Source: Mesonia hippocampi
GTDB taxonomy: Bacteria > Bacteroidota > Bacteroidia > Flavobacteriales > Flavobacteriaceae
DNA length: 64,000 nucleotides
Assembly: GCF_014197445.1 (NCBI RefSeq)
Contig: NZ_JACIFO010000002.1
Span: 186,001 to 250,000, forward strand
Reading direction: 5' to 3'
Under the pieces are notes generated by a model, which was given only the letters and a program-made list of their open reading frames with translations, did no database searches and was not told the origin of the DNA. Of this stretch, positions 35,401-43,611 are shown in pieces. The first letter of the stretch is position 1. Every line of letters starts with the position of its first letter. The position numbers were made by a program, and so were the translations under genes.

Positions 35401-35467
35401 CATTTTGAGAAAAAAGATGAATACTTGTTAATAAAAAAGCAAAAATTAAAACAATTTTATTTTTCAT
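32402..35467 (-). CDS. membrane-anchored TPR-CHAT protein (putative caspase-fold peptidase) 1
   Basis: 1021 residues. A signal peptide (1-21), many TPR-like helical repeats (about 25-560), a helical linker with coiled-coil character (about 585-630), a CHAT domain (about 700-985) and a C-terminal membrane helix (about 999-1016) with a KKIKK tail. The CHAT catalytic pair is intact: His848 in VIHLAMHSN and Cys892 in LSACNTGIGG, plus the closing HPFYWAGFVLSGD. Topology puts the CHAT domain in the periplasm, anchored to the inner membrane. It is paralogous to the divergent gene at 35674. The substrate is unknown. Confidence 0.88.
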   Translation of the reverse strand: MKNKIVLIFAFLLTSIHLFSQNEWDLHTKKADSLDLNFQFQAALNYRTKALELADKAPDSTQKMLRGLQLFTKAEASFSFTKKSNIEAYQLMQNAIDTLQEANAAPERMSRVNRRLAENSFDYMYNPKEAEKYLGKAFNYFSETTQKDTIYLIEMLEFSGYMKILSRDYEEAIKTNEKGLKLFDELKVKSDKDLELKSKIYYNMALLYNAQFMDIPQKEYQYTIASKEVLEQMESLHNESIINTYRRLALFEREYNNYESSINYINKALKLYKKHQQELSANPQIGFKLEFALYRSYLTILMDKSEQGDRSEEQLILENLREVIKITQENQLDEVEKANYKGILSIVTRYYLGHNLPGEAEKYNNLAKKVVFDSKKAPYSLETFNQQVKIDEINILFQKKHYQQALDLIDEAEKTGGNLHDQRLLELKAECLFSRNKLALGYEVINQILIKISNQNITFKLPESEVQNFVPGEAISDAVRLVRLAESFREYYGEYSSEEEKLYWLALAQFQNNIGNTPLNKTLKNTFDKITAGLINSALERPFSDEENNQLLNFIEKVSSQEFINKFLLKREIAGSTQHYNLIEEEQYLRAYITYLKKEYLKQKEETLKQQIFEKELELKKVTEKIATQYKSNNPFVSPAIDIKSLTGENIIKFKALDNQLFKITIREGNITYTKLENYNNIKQEIEHYLESINNLNVGINDLKKQGAHLYKKLFTNDFDTAATVTTIIPDDVLHYLPFDLLVKDNKYLVENYTISYTPSLYFIAEQTSTPVSSKAEKAIFFAPEYSGQLAESKLAVRGEAYSLLGAKEEVTQISSFIEGDVYIGNQASKTQFKSLENNVSVIHLAMHSNLNDKAPELSNLVFSDSEQDYEMYISELYGLSFNANLAVLSACNTGIGGFKDGGNLVSMHYAFTTAGIPSTVASLWNAPDLSTKEIMVAFYKNLQNGENKATALQNAKLDYLKNTTNANLQHPFYWAGFVLSGDKTPILLAEKSEWTDGLWLALIVIAILILVYAYFKKIKK

Positions 35468-35490
35468 ATTGTTAAGGGTTGGTTGTATTA

Positions 35491-35498
35491 CAAATATA
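35491..35498 (-). promoter_or_regulatory. -7 element (TATATTTG on the minus strand) for the first CHAT gene
   Basis: A TAnnTTTG match 24 bp upstream of the start, in the 206-bp divergent region between the two CHAT genes. Confidence 0.4.
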
Positions 35499-35673
35499 AC
35501 TTTTAAAAATAATTAGCACATTAAAAAACTAGCTTATAGCCTTTTATACAGTTATTATTATTTGTTCTATTTTAGAATAGCGCACTTACCCTTATTTCCA
35601 AAAAACTATTTTAAAAAACATAATTAAAAATTTAACATTTTTAATACCTTTAAGTTTTAATTCCCTTTAAGTA

Positions 35674-38652
35674 ATGAGGTATCTGTTATTTCTATTCGTT
35701 TTTAATTTTTGTACACTACAAGCATTTTGTTACACCTACAAGGATAGCACCACTGTAAGAAAAGCTAAAGAACTTGTAGATGAAAAAGACTACAACAACG
35801 CATTGGCACTTTGGAAAGACATTAATAATCAATCTCCTGAAAATAAAGAATATACTGCTTATTACAACCTATGTAAAGCAAAAATAAAAGCAGATAATAG
35901 AAATTATAAAGAAGCCATAGAGCTTTACAAAAAAGAACAAAAAGCATTAGAAAATCATAAAGAATATTCAGGCTTACTTGTTAAAATTTACAACGGATTA
36001 TATCATGCATTAGCTTATTCTGGCAATTGGAACGAAGCCTTAAAAGAAGGAGAAGAAGGGCTAGCTTTAGTATACAAACTTAACGATATAGACATTACCG
36101 AAAAAGCAAATTACATCTACGATTTAGCTTACATTAACGACCGGTTAAAAAACTACCCAAAAGCTATCGAGCTATATAACCAATCTATAAATTTATACCT
36201 GCCACTAGAAAACAAAAACTTTGATATTGGGTTAGCTTACAACAATTTAGCTACTTGCTATGCTAAAATTGGGTACTTTACTATGCGCCTAGAAAGCTAT
36301 AAAAAAGCACAATACTATTGGGAGATAAATAAAGAGGAAACAGGAAAAAACTATTTAAACACCCTTTATGGTAACCTTTTAAAGCTTTATGCTGAATATG
36401 GCGACATTGACCACGCAAAAGACTATCACCTTGCCATTAATAACCTAATCGATATAGAAACAGAACAAAATATCAGCTTAATAGCAAGCGTTTATAATCG
36501 TAATATTTTGTTTTTTAACCTGGTAAATAATTTTGACGAAATAAAAAAGCAAAGTAAAAACTTTAAAACTTTTTTTTACAGTTTACCTAAACCCGAACAA
36601 CAAAAAATAAGTCATTGGCTATTGGCTAGCTTAAACACTACCCTAAATGTATACGTAAATCATAAACTAGATAAAGAAGCCCTTAACCTTGCTGACACCA
36701 TTATAAACCTTGCAGATACTTACAGGAAACCTTATGAAAAAATACACCCCTATGTAAAAACCAGTACCATTTATACAGAAGTAAAAAAACCGCTTTTGGC
36801 CATAGCTCAAATAGATAAAGCCATTGCCATTAGCAATCAGATAAATATAGGGTCTATTAACCTTGCCGCCCTTCAATTAAACAAGGCAAAACAACTACTC
36901 GAAATAAATAAACTAGATGAAGCAGAAATTTCGTTTCATAAAGGGGTTCGTTCACTTATAAATAAAGACTACACAGAACCTACAGACCTTATTAATTATT
37001 TTAAAGAAACCACTTTCGATTATTATCGTATTTCAGCAATAATAGATATTGCCGATTATTACCTTAAACACCACCAAAAGCTCAACAACAAACAAAGTTT
37101 AAGGCATGCAGCGACAGTTTATTTGTTAGCCGCAGAAAATTTTAATAAATATTACCAAAAAAACGCTTACAACTTATACTTAAACAGGTTAAATTCAAAA
37201 ATAACCGAAGGTATTTTAACTACGAGCATTCTTTTAGAAGAACCTATAAATACGGTAACCTTAACCCTGTTAGAGCACAATAAATCTCATGTATTAAGAA
37301 AAGAATTTTTAGCAAAACATTCTAAACTTGGTGTAGATAAAGCACTTATTTTAGAAAAAAATACTTCCCAAATAAAATTAGAGCAACTACGCTCTCAAAA
37401 AGAAACCAACCCAGACAGCATTACTCTAATAAAAACCAAGTTAGCCCGTATAGATGAAGAGATTAATAAGGCACAACCCATGTACTTAAATTTCTACTCT
37501 GGGAACTTTTCGGCAGATACCTTCCTCAAAAACATCAAAAAGAACGAAGCCATTATAGCTTATTTTATAGGAATAAAAAACAGTTATGCCATTGTTTATA
37601 CAAACCATAAAGCTTCTGTTTTTAAACTAGGAGACACTCAAAAAATAGAACCGCTTATTATTGCTTATCATCAACAATTAAAAGATCCTAAAGAAGATTA
37701 CGCAGACACCAGCAAACAATTGTACCAAGTTCTAATTGAACCTTTAGACAATCTTCTAAAAGAAAAAAATAAGCTCACTTTTATCCCAGATAAAAACTTA
37801 AATTATATTCCTTTTGAAACTTTACAAAGTGAAACATCACCACTGATAGAGGATTACGATATTTCTTATCATTCTTCTCTATCTATGTTACAAACCATAA
37901 ACAACGTTAACACAAATCATAACGCTTCAAAAAAAGCATTGGCAACTTTTGCCCCTAATTATACGGCAAACAAGAGTATAGAAATTGTTTCTAGGTCTAA
38001 TCGATTCTCTGCATTAGAAGGAGCTAAAAATGAAGCCCAAACCATTACAGATTATTTTAAAGGAGACGCTTATATCGCTAAAAATGCCACAAAACAAAAC
38101 TTTATCGATGCCACTACATCGTATCAGGTATATCATTTAGCAATGCACGCTATATTGCATGAGCAAGAAAATATTTCTCCTAGTTTGGTTTTCCAAGATA
38201 ATGAGCTTTTAAATATCAACGCTATTTACAATTTACATTTCCCTGCAGAACTGGTTGTTTTAAGTGCTTGTAATACAGGAATAGGAAAACTAGACCAAGG
38301 CGAAGGGCTTCTAAGCCTTTCTAGGGCATTAACCTATGCAGGGGTAAAATCTAATGTTTTTAGTTTATGGGAAGTTCCCGATAAAGAAACTGCCGAAATC
38401 ATGATTAATTTCTACAAGTATTTAAAAGAAAATAAAGAAAAAAACACCGCTTTGGCCTTAGCTAAAAAAGATTTTATCAAGGCAAATCCTGTTAAAGCTC
38501 ATCCTTATTATTGGGCGGGATTTGTAGTAAGTGGAGATGTTGCTGAAGTTGCTACAAAGCTTCCTTTTTACCAAAATGTTTTTTTTATTATTACCAGCGC
38601 TTTTTTTATCATTATTATTTTCATTTTGTTTTTTTACAAGAAGAAAAAATAA
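35674..38652 (+). CDS. membrane-anchored TPR-CHAT protein (putative caspase-fold peptidase) 2
   Basis: 992 residues with the same order as its divergent neighbour: signal peptide (1-20), TPR repeats (about 25-430, for example PKAIELYNQSINLYLPLENK), helical linker, CHAT domain (about 660-955) with His825 in VYHLAMHAI and Cys866 in VVLSACNTGIG, HPYYWAGFVVSGD, then a membrane helix (about 969-988) and a KKKK tail. Both catalytic residues are kept. The sequence is clearly diverged from copy 1 outside the CHAT motifs. It is convergent with the anti-sigma/sigma pair, 18 bp away. Confidence 0.88.
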   Translation: MRYLLFLFVFNFCTLQAFCYTYKDSTTVRKAKELVDEKDYNNALALWKDINNQSPENKEYTAYYNLCKAKIKADNRNYKEAIELYKKEQKALENHKEYSGLLVKIYNGLYHALAYSGNWNEALKEGEEGLALVYKLNDIDITEKANYIYDLAYINDRLKNYPKAIELYNQSINLYLPLENKNFDIGLAYNNLATCYAKIGYFTMRLESYKKAQYYWEINKEETGKNYLNTLYGNLLKLYAEYGDIDHAKDYHLAINNLIDIETEQNISLIASVYNRNILFFNLVNNFDEIKKQSKNFKTFFYSLPKPEQQKISHWLLASLNTTLNVYVNHKLDKEALNLADTIINLADTYRKPYEKIHPYVKTSTIYTEVKKPLLAIAQIDKAIAISNQINIGSINLAALQLNKAKQLLEINKLDEAEISFHKGVRSLINKDYTEPTDLINYFKETTFDYYRISAIIDIADYYLKHHQKLNNKQSLRHAATVYLLAAENFNKYYQKNAYNLYLNRLNSKITEGILTTSILLEEPINTVTLTLLEHNKSHVLRKEFLAKHSKLGVDKALILEKNTSQIKLEQLRSQKETNPDSITLIKTKLARIDEEINKAQPMYLNFYSGNFSADTFLKNIKKNEAIIAYFIGIKNSYAIVYTNHKASVFKLGDTQKIEPLIIAYHQQLKDPKEDYADTSKQLYQVLIEPLDNLLKEKNKLTFIPDKNLNYIPFETLQSETSPLIEDYDISYHSSLSMLQTINNVNTNHNASKKALATFAPNYTANKSIEIVSRSNRFSALEGAKNEAQTITDYFKGDAYIAKNATKQNFIDATTSYQVYHLAMHAILHEQENISPSLVFQDNELLNINAIYNLHFPAELVVLSACNTGIGKLDQGEGLLSLSRALTYAGVKSNVFSLWEVPDKETAEIMINFYKYLKENKEKNTALALAKKDFIKANPVKAHPYYWAGFVVSGDVAEVATKLPFYQNVFFIITSAFFIIIIFILFFYKKKK

Positions 38653-38670
38653 CGTTTTATCAACTAATAC

Positions 38671-39387
38671 CTACTTGATTGCTTTTAGTATTTTTTGGGC
38701 TTGTGCTGCTCGCGAAGCCTTACCTGCTTTTACTTTCTCTAAATATGTTATGGCATTAGTTTTATCTTGAAGCTTTAAATAACCCAATGCAATATACCAA
38801 TCAACTTGTTCTTGGAGTATTTTTGAAGCCTCCCAATTTTGGTTTTCCAACACCTTGATTGCTTCTGTAGTTTGGTTATCGGCCATTAAGCTAATTCCAT
38901 AATAAAAATTAAAATAAACCTCCTTGTCTTGTATATATAGTTTTTTTAAGGCTTCTGCCGCGTTGGCATAATCGCGATTATCGTATGCATTAAAGGCTTT
39001 TTTTACATCGCTTTTATCGGCAGTATTATCGCCTCGTACTGTTGGAACAACAACATTAGGATAAGGCTTAAAATTTTCGGCATAAATTTTATCATAATCA
39101 AGCGGTTGGTTAAAAAACCAAAATAAACCTACTCCTAACACTAAAACAGCAGCCACCTTCCAAACTACCGAAAATATGTTGGTTGATTTTTCGTTTTTAT
39201 CTACTTGCTTTAAGTATTCTTTAATCTCCGCTCCCTCTTCTTGCTTAATAGCTGCTTGTAGTGTTAACTGAAAAGAAACCTCTTTTTTAAAGTCCTCATC
39301 TTCTTCCAACAGCCGTTTCACCTCCTCTTGTTCTTCTGGGGTTAGCTTATGCTGAATATATTTTGCTATTAAATTAGAATGCTTCAT
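38671..39387 (-). CDS. membrane anti-sigma-like protein with periplasmic TPR-like repeats
   Basis: 238 residues. The cytosolic N terminus (1-70) has KYIQHKLTPEEQEEVKRLLE, typical of Bacteroidota anti-sigma factors, then one membrane helix (about 74-92), then a periplasmic part with TPR-like helices (DYANAAEALKKLYI, TTEAIKVLENQNW, KTNAITYLEKVKAG). It overlaps the end of the ECF sigma gene by 4 bp, so it is its likely inhibitor. It lies next to the CHAT gene, convergent. The anti-sigma role is inferred from topology and position. Confidence 0.8.
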   Translation of the reverse strand: MKHSNLIAKYIQHKLTPEEQEEVKRLLEEDEDFKKEVSFQLTLQAAIKQEEGAEIKEYLKQVDKNEKSTNIFSVVWKVAAVLVLGVGLFWFFNQPLDYDKIYAENFKPYPNVVVPTVRGDNTADKSDVKKAFNAYDNRDYANAAEALKKLYIQDKEVYFNFYYGISLMADNQTTEAIKVLENQNWEASKILQEQVDWYIALGYLKLQDKTNAITYLEKVKAGKASRAAQAQKILKAIK

Positions 39388-39929
39388 TTATTTTCCTTTA
39401 ACATCATTTCTCTTAACTGTTTTAAACAGCGCGATTTTTGGCTCTTTACTACATCTTTAGAGGTATATTTTAGTTGTTGTTTAATTTCCTCTAAAGATAA
39501 ATTTTCATAATAAAACATTTTCAAAACCTCTTTACATTTTCCGCCTAAGTTTTTATAAAAAAAACGCAGTTTTTTTATATTCTCCTCCTGAAGTTCTGTG
39601 TTTTCCTCGTTCTCATCCTTCAATAAGTACTCGAAATCTGTAATATCTTTTGGAGACATTTTCACCTTTAAACAGTTATATATTTTATATTTTCCTATAG
39701 CAAACAAATAGGTTTTTACAGAACACGATAAAGTTTCTAATTTACCCGAAACAATATTTTCGTATAGCGCAACAATAGCATCTTGATAAATATCTAGAAC
39801 TTCTTCTTTTGGTATAGAAAAGCGCGAAGAGTACAACAAAAACTCTTTTTTATACTGAGTATACACACGCCCTAAGGCGGTTTTATTACCAGATTTTATA
39901 TGTGCTATTAAACGTTTTTCTTTATTCAT
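39384..39929 (-). CDS. ECF-type RNA polymerase sigma factor
   Basis: 181 residues. Region 2 is in FSIPKEEVLDIYQDAIVALY and region 4 in GGKCKEVLKMFYYENLSLEE, a helix-turn-helix followed by KSQKSRCLKQLREMM. It is more diverged than the sigma factor at 15056, with an ECF length. The gene is coupled to the anti-sigma-like gene and divergent from a run of exported-protein genes, which are candidate targets. A -7-like element for it lies 111 bp upstream. Confidence 0.85.
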   Translation of the reverse strand: MNKEKRLIAHIKSGNKTALGRVYTQYKKEFLLYSSRFSIPKEEVLDIYQDAIVALYENIVSGKLETLSCSVKTYLFAIGKYKIYNCLKVKMSPKDITDFEYLLKDENEENTELQEENIKKLRFFYKNLGGKCKEVLKMFYYENLSLEEIKQQLKYTSKDVVKSQKSRCLKQLREMMLKENK

Positions 39930-40039
39930 TAATAACTAAAAGTTAGGCAAGTAAACATTTTTTTAAAAAAAATATAAAAATTAATGTTTACCTATTTCCA
40001 TTTTCTATATCAATTATAAAACCCTCGTGCATTACAGGG

Positions 40040-40047
40040 CAAAGTTA
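40040..40047 (-). promoter_or_regulatory. -7 element (TAACTTTG on the minus strand) for the ECF sigma gene
   Basis: A TAnnTTTG match followed by CCC, 111 bp upstream of the sigma start, in the 197-bp region divergent from the 40127 gene. Confidence 0.4.
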
Positions 40048-40126
40048 TGCTTTTTTATAAACAAATAACAGCGTACAAAACTAAAACTAACCAATATCAA
40101 GAATTTATTCTTAAAAAATTAAAACT

Positions 40127-41962
40127 ATGAAAAAAAACTACTACACATTACTTGCATTTCTATTTGCACTGAGTGTTGCTGCGCAAAGCACCCGTTATGT
40201 TGATCCTACAGGAACAGATTCAGGAAACTGCCTAGACCCTTCTAGCGCCTGTGCAACAATAAATTACGCGTTAAGCGTAGCAGGAAGCGGTGACACTATT
40301 GCTATTGCTTCTGGCGTTTATACAGAACAGCTTGACATAACTAAAGAGATAACACTACAAGGTACAGGAAACAATCAACCTGGTGGTAGCATTATTCAGG
40401 CACATACCTCATCTGGACAAGCGACAGGAAGTGTAATTACTATAGACGGAAATTATATTGTTCAAATTGCAGACTTAATCATTAAAAATGGTGGAGCTAC
40501 ACTACCTAACAATCCTACCGGAGGAGGAATAATGTTAAAAAACGGAACTTTAAATCTAACCAATATTACTTTTATAAACAACGAAGCCTCTGAAGCTGGT
40601 GGAGGTTTATATAACCAGAATGGAACATTAACATTAAGTAATGTAACCTTCAACCACAATGAAGTTTTTAATGATAATTTATCTGCTGGCGGCGCAGGTT
40701 TATTCTCAATCTATGGGACGGTAAACCTCAGTAATGTTAGTTTTAATGCAAACCTAGCCACCGAGAGTCATGGCGGAGGGATGTTTCTTTCAGAAAGCAA
40801 CGGTACATTAACCGATGTTAGCTTTATAAATAACGAAGCTGAAGGTGGTGGTAGTGGCGGCGCTTTATCTATTAGTGAAAGTACACTGAGTTTTACCAAC
40901 ACCAATTTTACTGGAAATAAAACTGACGCAAATTCTGGTGGAGCTATATATGCAGAAAATAGTACACTTGATTTTGTTAGCACCAATTTCATTGAAAATG
41001 AAGCCTATCAGCTAGGAGGCGGAATATTTTCTATTAACAGTAACCTCACACTTTTTGATGTACTGCTTGACGAAAATATTGCAGGAATGGGAGGCGGCAT
41101 TATTTGTCTTGGAAGTAATACGGCCATCACCTCTATAAAAAACACCTATTTTAAAAATAACGAGGCAAGAGGTATCTACGGAGGAGGGCTTCTTAATGAA
41201 GGTACTACAGTAACATTAGTCAACACCTTATTTACTGGAAATAAAGCCATGGAAGCAGGTGGGGCTATCATCAATGCCGGGGAATTACACCTATTAAATA
41301 GTACCATCACCCAAAATGAAGCAACTCTACTAGGCGCAGGGGGTCTATATAATTTTGATGCCAATAGCAACATGACAATGACCAATAGTATTGTATGGGG
41401 AAATATAGCACCCGGAGCTCCAGACATTGCTAATAATGGTGATTTTATAGGAAGCTACTCTCTTTATGACAATTCAGATATTTTCAATGATGGCGATTTT
41501 GCTTGCGACAACTGCCTAAACCTTGCCCCTAATTTTGAAGATGTTGCAGGGGGTAATTTTAGGCTTGCAAGCAACTCGCCTGCTATTGACGCTGGCGACC
41601 CTAATACCAACCTCTCTTTATTCCCCACAAATAATAATAATACAATAGATTTAGATAATAACAATCGAGTACATGACAATAATATAGATATAGGAGCATA
41701 CGAATATGGCTCACTCTCTATAGACAACAGTAGTGCAATAACTCCGAATATTCGCACATACCCTAACCCTGTGACGAATGTACTCCATATCAAAACTCGC
41801 CACGAAATAAACAGTCTAAAACTGTATAGCATTACAGGGCAACACCTACAAACTTGGCAAAATCAAACTCAAATTAATCTAGCCACCTACGCTAAAGGAA
41901 TCTACTTCTTGCAAATACAAACCCCTAGAGGTATAAAAACAGAAAAGATAATTAAAAAGTAG
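40127..41962 (+). CDS. secreted parallel beta-helix protein with T9SS sorting domain
   Basis: 611 residues. The signal peptide ends at VAAQ (20). Repeats of the right-handed beta-helix kind follow, with recurring Gly-Gly-Gly and NxxF units such as GGGLYNQNGTLTLSNVTF and NNEA. A 'choice-of-anchor Q' type end (NLAPNFEDVAGGNFRLASNS then SPAIDAGDP) precedes a C-terminal type A sorting domain (YPNPVTNVLHI to KGIYFLQIQTPRG). It should cross the outer membrane by type IX secretion and be surface-attached or released. It is similar to polymorphic beta-helix surface proteins. Its 3' end is nearly the same as that of the next gene. Confidence 0.85.
   Translation: MKKNYYTLLAFLFALSVAAQSTRYVDPTGTDSGNCLDPSSACATINYALSVAGSGDTIAIASGVYTEQLDITKEITLQGTGNNQPGGSIIQAHTSSGQATGSVITIDGNYIVQIADLIIKNGGATLPNNPTGGGIMLKNGTLNLTNITFINNEASEAGGGLYNQNGTLTLSNVTFNHNEVFNDNLSAGGAGLFSIYGTVNLSNVSFNANLATESHGGGMFLSESNGTLTDVSFINNEAEGGGSGGALSISESTLSFTNTNFTGNKTDANSGGAIYAENSTLDFVSTNFIENEAYQLGGGIFSINSNLTLFDVLLDENIAGMGGGIICLGSNTAITSIKNTYFKNNEARGIYGGGLLNEGTTVTLVNTLFTGNKAMEAGGAIINAGELHLLNSTITQNEATLLGAGGLYNFDANSNMTMTNSIVWGNIAPGAPDIANNGDFIGSYSLYDNSDIFNDGDFACDNCLNLAPNFEDVAGGNFRLASNSPAIDAGDPNTNLSLFPTNNNNTIDLDNNNRVHDNNIDIGAYEYGSLSIDNSSAITPNIRTYPNPVTNVLHIKTRHEINSLKLYSITGQHLQTWQNQTQINLATYAKGIYFLQIQTPRGIKTEKIIKK
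41815..41958 (+). repeat. 144-bp identical direct repeat, copy 1 (T9SS domain coding end)
   Basis: Identical base for base to 43458-43601, 1643 bp apart. It encodes the second half of the sorting domain and ends at the stop region. The flanking upstream ~60 bp is similar but carries several substitutions. Confidence 0.95.
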
Positions 41963-42012
41963 AGTCTTTAATACACGCATAAATACCATTACTAACCCAC
42001 ATATTTTTAACT

Positions 42013-43605
42013 ATGAAAACAATTACAAACTTATTAACAGCAGTATTCGCACTTATATCTACCATGAGCTTAAACGCACAAACTTTTGAAATGGTCAAAG
42101 ATATTAACCATGGAAACTTAGACAGTACCCCAGAAGAACTTACCCCAACAGACAATTATTTGTTTTTTAGAGCAACAATTGAAGAACAACAAGGACAAAT
42201 GCTAGAACGCTTATGGAGAACCGATGGAACAGAAGCTGGCACCACAATAATAGCTGGCGGACAAGAAAACCTTATAAATCCCAGATACATGGTTTCCTTA
42301 AATGGAGTCCTATACTTTAGTGCTGCCAGTGAATACGATGGAAACGAATTATGGAAAACAGACGGAAACTCAACCCAACTCGTTAAAAACATTAACCTTA
42401 CCACCTACGCAGGAAGCAACCCCCGAGATTTAACCGTATTTAATAATAAAATTTATTTTTCTGCCGATAACGGAACAAGCGGAAGAGAGCTTTGGGTAAC
42501 CGACGGAACTGCTACAGGAACACATATATTAAAAAACATTAAGCCTAATGGAAGTGGGGATCCGTATGGCTTTACCGAATATAACGGGAAACTTTACTTT
42601 TCGGCTGATGATGGAACAAATGGCGATGAACTTTGGGTAACCGATGGTACTACTGCTGGAACACAACTATTAAAAGACATTAATCCTGGTGGAAACTTGC
42701 TTAACTCTACTAAATATAATGGGGAACTTTATTTTCTCGCTGATGACGGAACAAACGGAAGAGAGCTTTGGGTAACCGACGGAACTGCTACAGGAACACA
42801 ACTATTAAAAGATATTAACCCTAACGGAAGTTCGTTTCCTAGTCAACTTATAAAATATAACGGGCTACTTTATTTTCTCGCTGATGACGGAACAAATGGC
42901 GATGAACTTTGGGTAACCGATGGAACTACTGCTGGAACACAACTATTTAAAGACATTAATCCTAGTGGAAGTGGGGAACCGTTTGGCTTTACCGAATATA
43001 ACGGGAAACTTTATTTTTCGGCTGATGACGGAACAAATGGCTTTGAACTTTGGGTAACCGATGGAACCTCAGCTGGAACACAACTATTTAAGGACATTAA
43101 CCCTAACGGAAGTTCGTTTCCTCATCAATTTATAAAATATAACGGGCTACTCTATTTTAAAGCTGATAACGGAACAAATGGCGATGAACTTTGGGTAACC
43201 GATGGAACCTCCGCAGGGACACAAGTAATACAACCCGCTGTTTCTCCTAATAACAACCCTTTAGCAATAAAGCCTTTTTTTACAATCTTTGATGGTTCAT
43301 TATACTTTTCCGCCAATTACGATAGTAACGGACAAGAGCTTTGGAAGCTCACCACACCTAACATGTCTGTAAAAACAGAAAAACTTGCAACTGTTAATAT
43401 ATACCCTAACCCTGTGGCGAATGTTCTCCATATTGAAACTCGCCAAGAAATAAGCAATCTAAAACTGTATAGCATTACAGGGCAACACCTACAAACTTGG
43501 CAAAATCAAACTCAAATTAATCTAGCCACCTACGCTAAAGGAATCTACTTCTTGCAAATACAAACCCCTAGAGGTATAAAAACAGAAAAGATAATTAAAA
43601 AATAA
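42013..43605 (+). CDS. secreted ELWxxDGT-repeat protein with T9SS sorting domain
   Basis: 530 residues. The signal peptide ends at LNAQ. About seven or eight tandem units of 45-47 residues follow, each with a core like DDGTNGDELWVTDGT then AGTQLLKDINP and YNGxLYF. This looks like a beta-propeller-type repeat known in Bacteroidota secreted proteins. The C terminus is a type A sorting domain whose last part is identical in DNA to the neighbour at 40127. It is 50 bp downstream of that gene and 6 bp before the next one. The function is unknown, perhaps adhesion. Confidence 0.85.
   Translation: MKTITNLLTAVFALISTMSLNAQTFEMVKDINHGNLDSTPEELTPTDNYLFFRATIEEQQGQMLERLWRTDGTEAGTTIIAGGQENLINPRYMVSLNGVLYFSAASEYDGNELWKTDGNSTQLVKNINLTTYAGSNPRDLTVFNNKIYFSADNGTSGRELWVTDGTATGTHILKNIKPNGSGDPYGFTEYNGKLYFSADDGTNGDELWVTDGTTAGTQLLKDINPGGNLLNSTKYNGELYFLADDGTNGRELWVTDGTATGTQLLKDINPNGSSFPSQLIKYNGLLYFLADDGTNGDELWVTDGTTAGTQLFKDINPSGSGEPFGFTEYNGKLYFSADDGTNGFELWVTDGTSAGTQLFKDINPNGSSFPHQFIKYNGLLYFKADNGTNGDELWVTDGTSAGTQVIQPAVSPNNNPLAIKPFFTIFDGSLYFSANYDSNGQELWKLTTPNMSVKTEKLATVNIYPNPVANVLHIETRQEISNLKLYSITGQHLQTWQNQTQINLATYAKGIYFLQIQTPRGIKTEKIIKK
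42440..43225 (+). repeat. tandem 135-141-bp coding repeats
   Basis: Units beginning near GATGACGGAACAAATGGC recur within the 42013 gene. Neighbouring units are nearly identical in DNA, for example around 42606, 42745, 42886, 43027 and 43168, so the array has been recently amplified or homogenised. Confidence 0.8.
43458..43601 (+). repeat. 144-bp identical direct repeat, copy 2 (T9SS domain coding end)
   Basis: Identical to 41815-41958. See the first copy. Confidence 0.95.
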
Positions 43606-43611
43606 TAAGTC

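Noticed and set aside
40462-41832. Several Pro/Leu-rich open frames on the minus strand under the beta-helix protein
   Set aside because: They mirror the repeats of the real gene on the plus strand and have no start or domain support.
40462-43225. Repeats in the secreted-protein genes considered as a CRISPR array
   Set aside because: The repeats are in-frame coding units of 135-141 bp without unique spacers and lie within protein genes.
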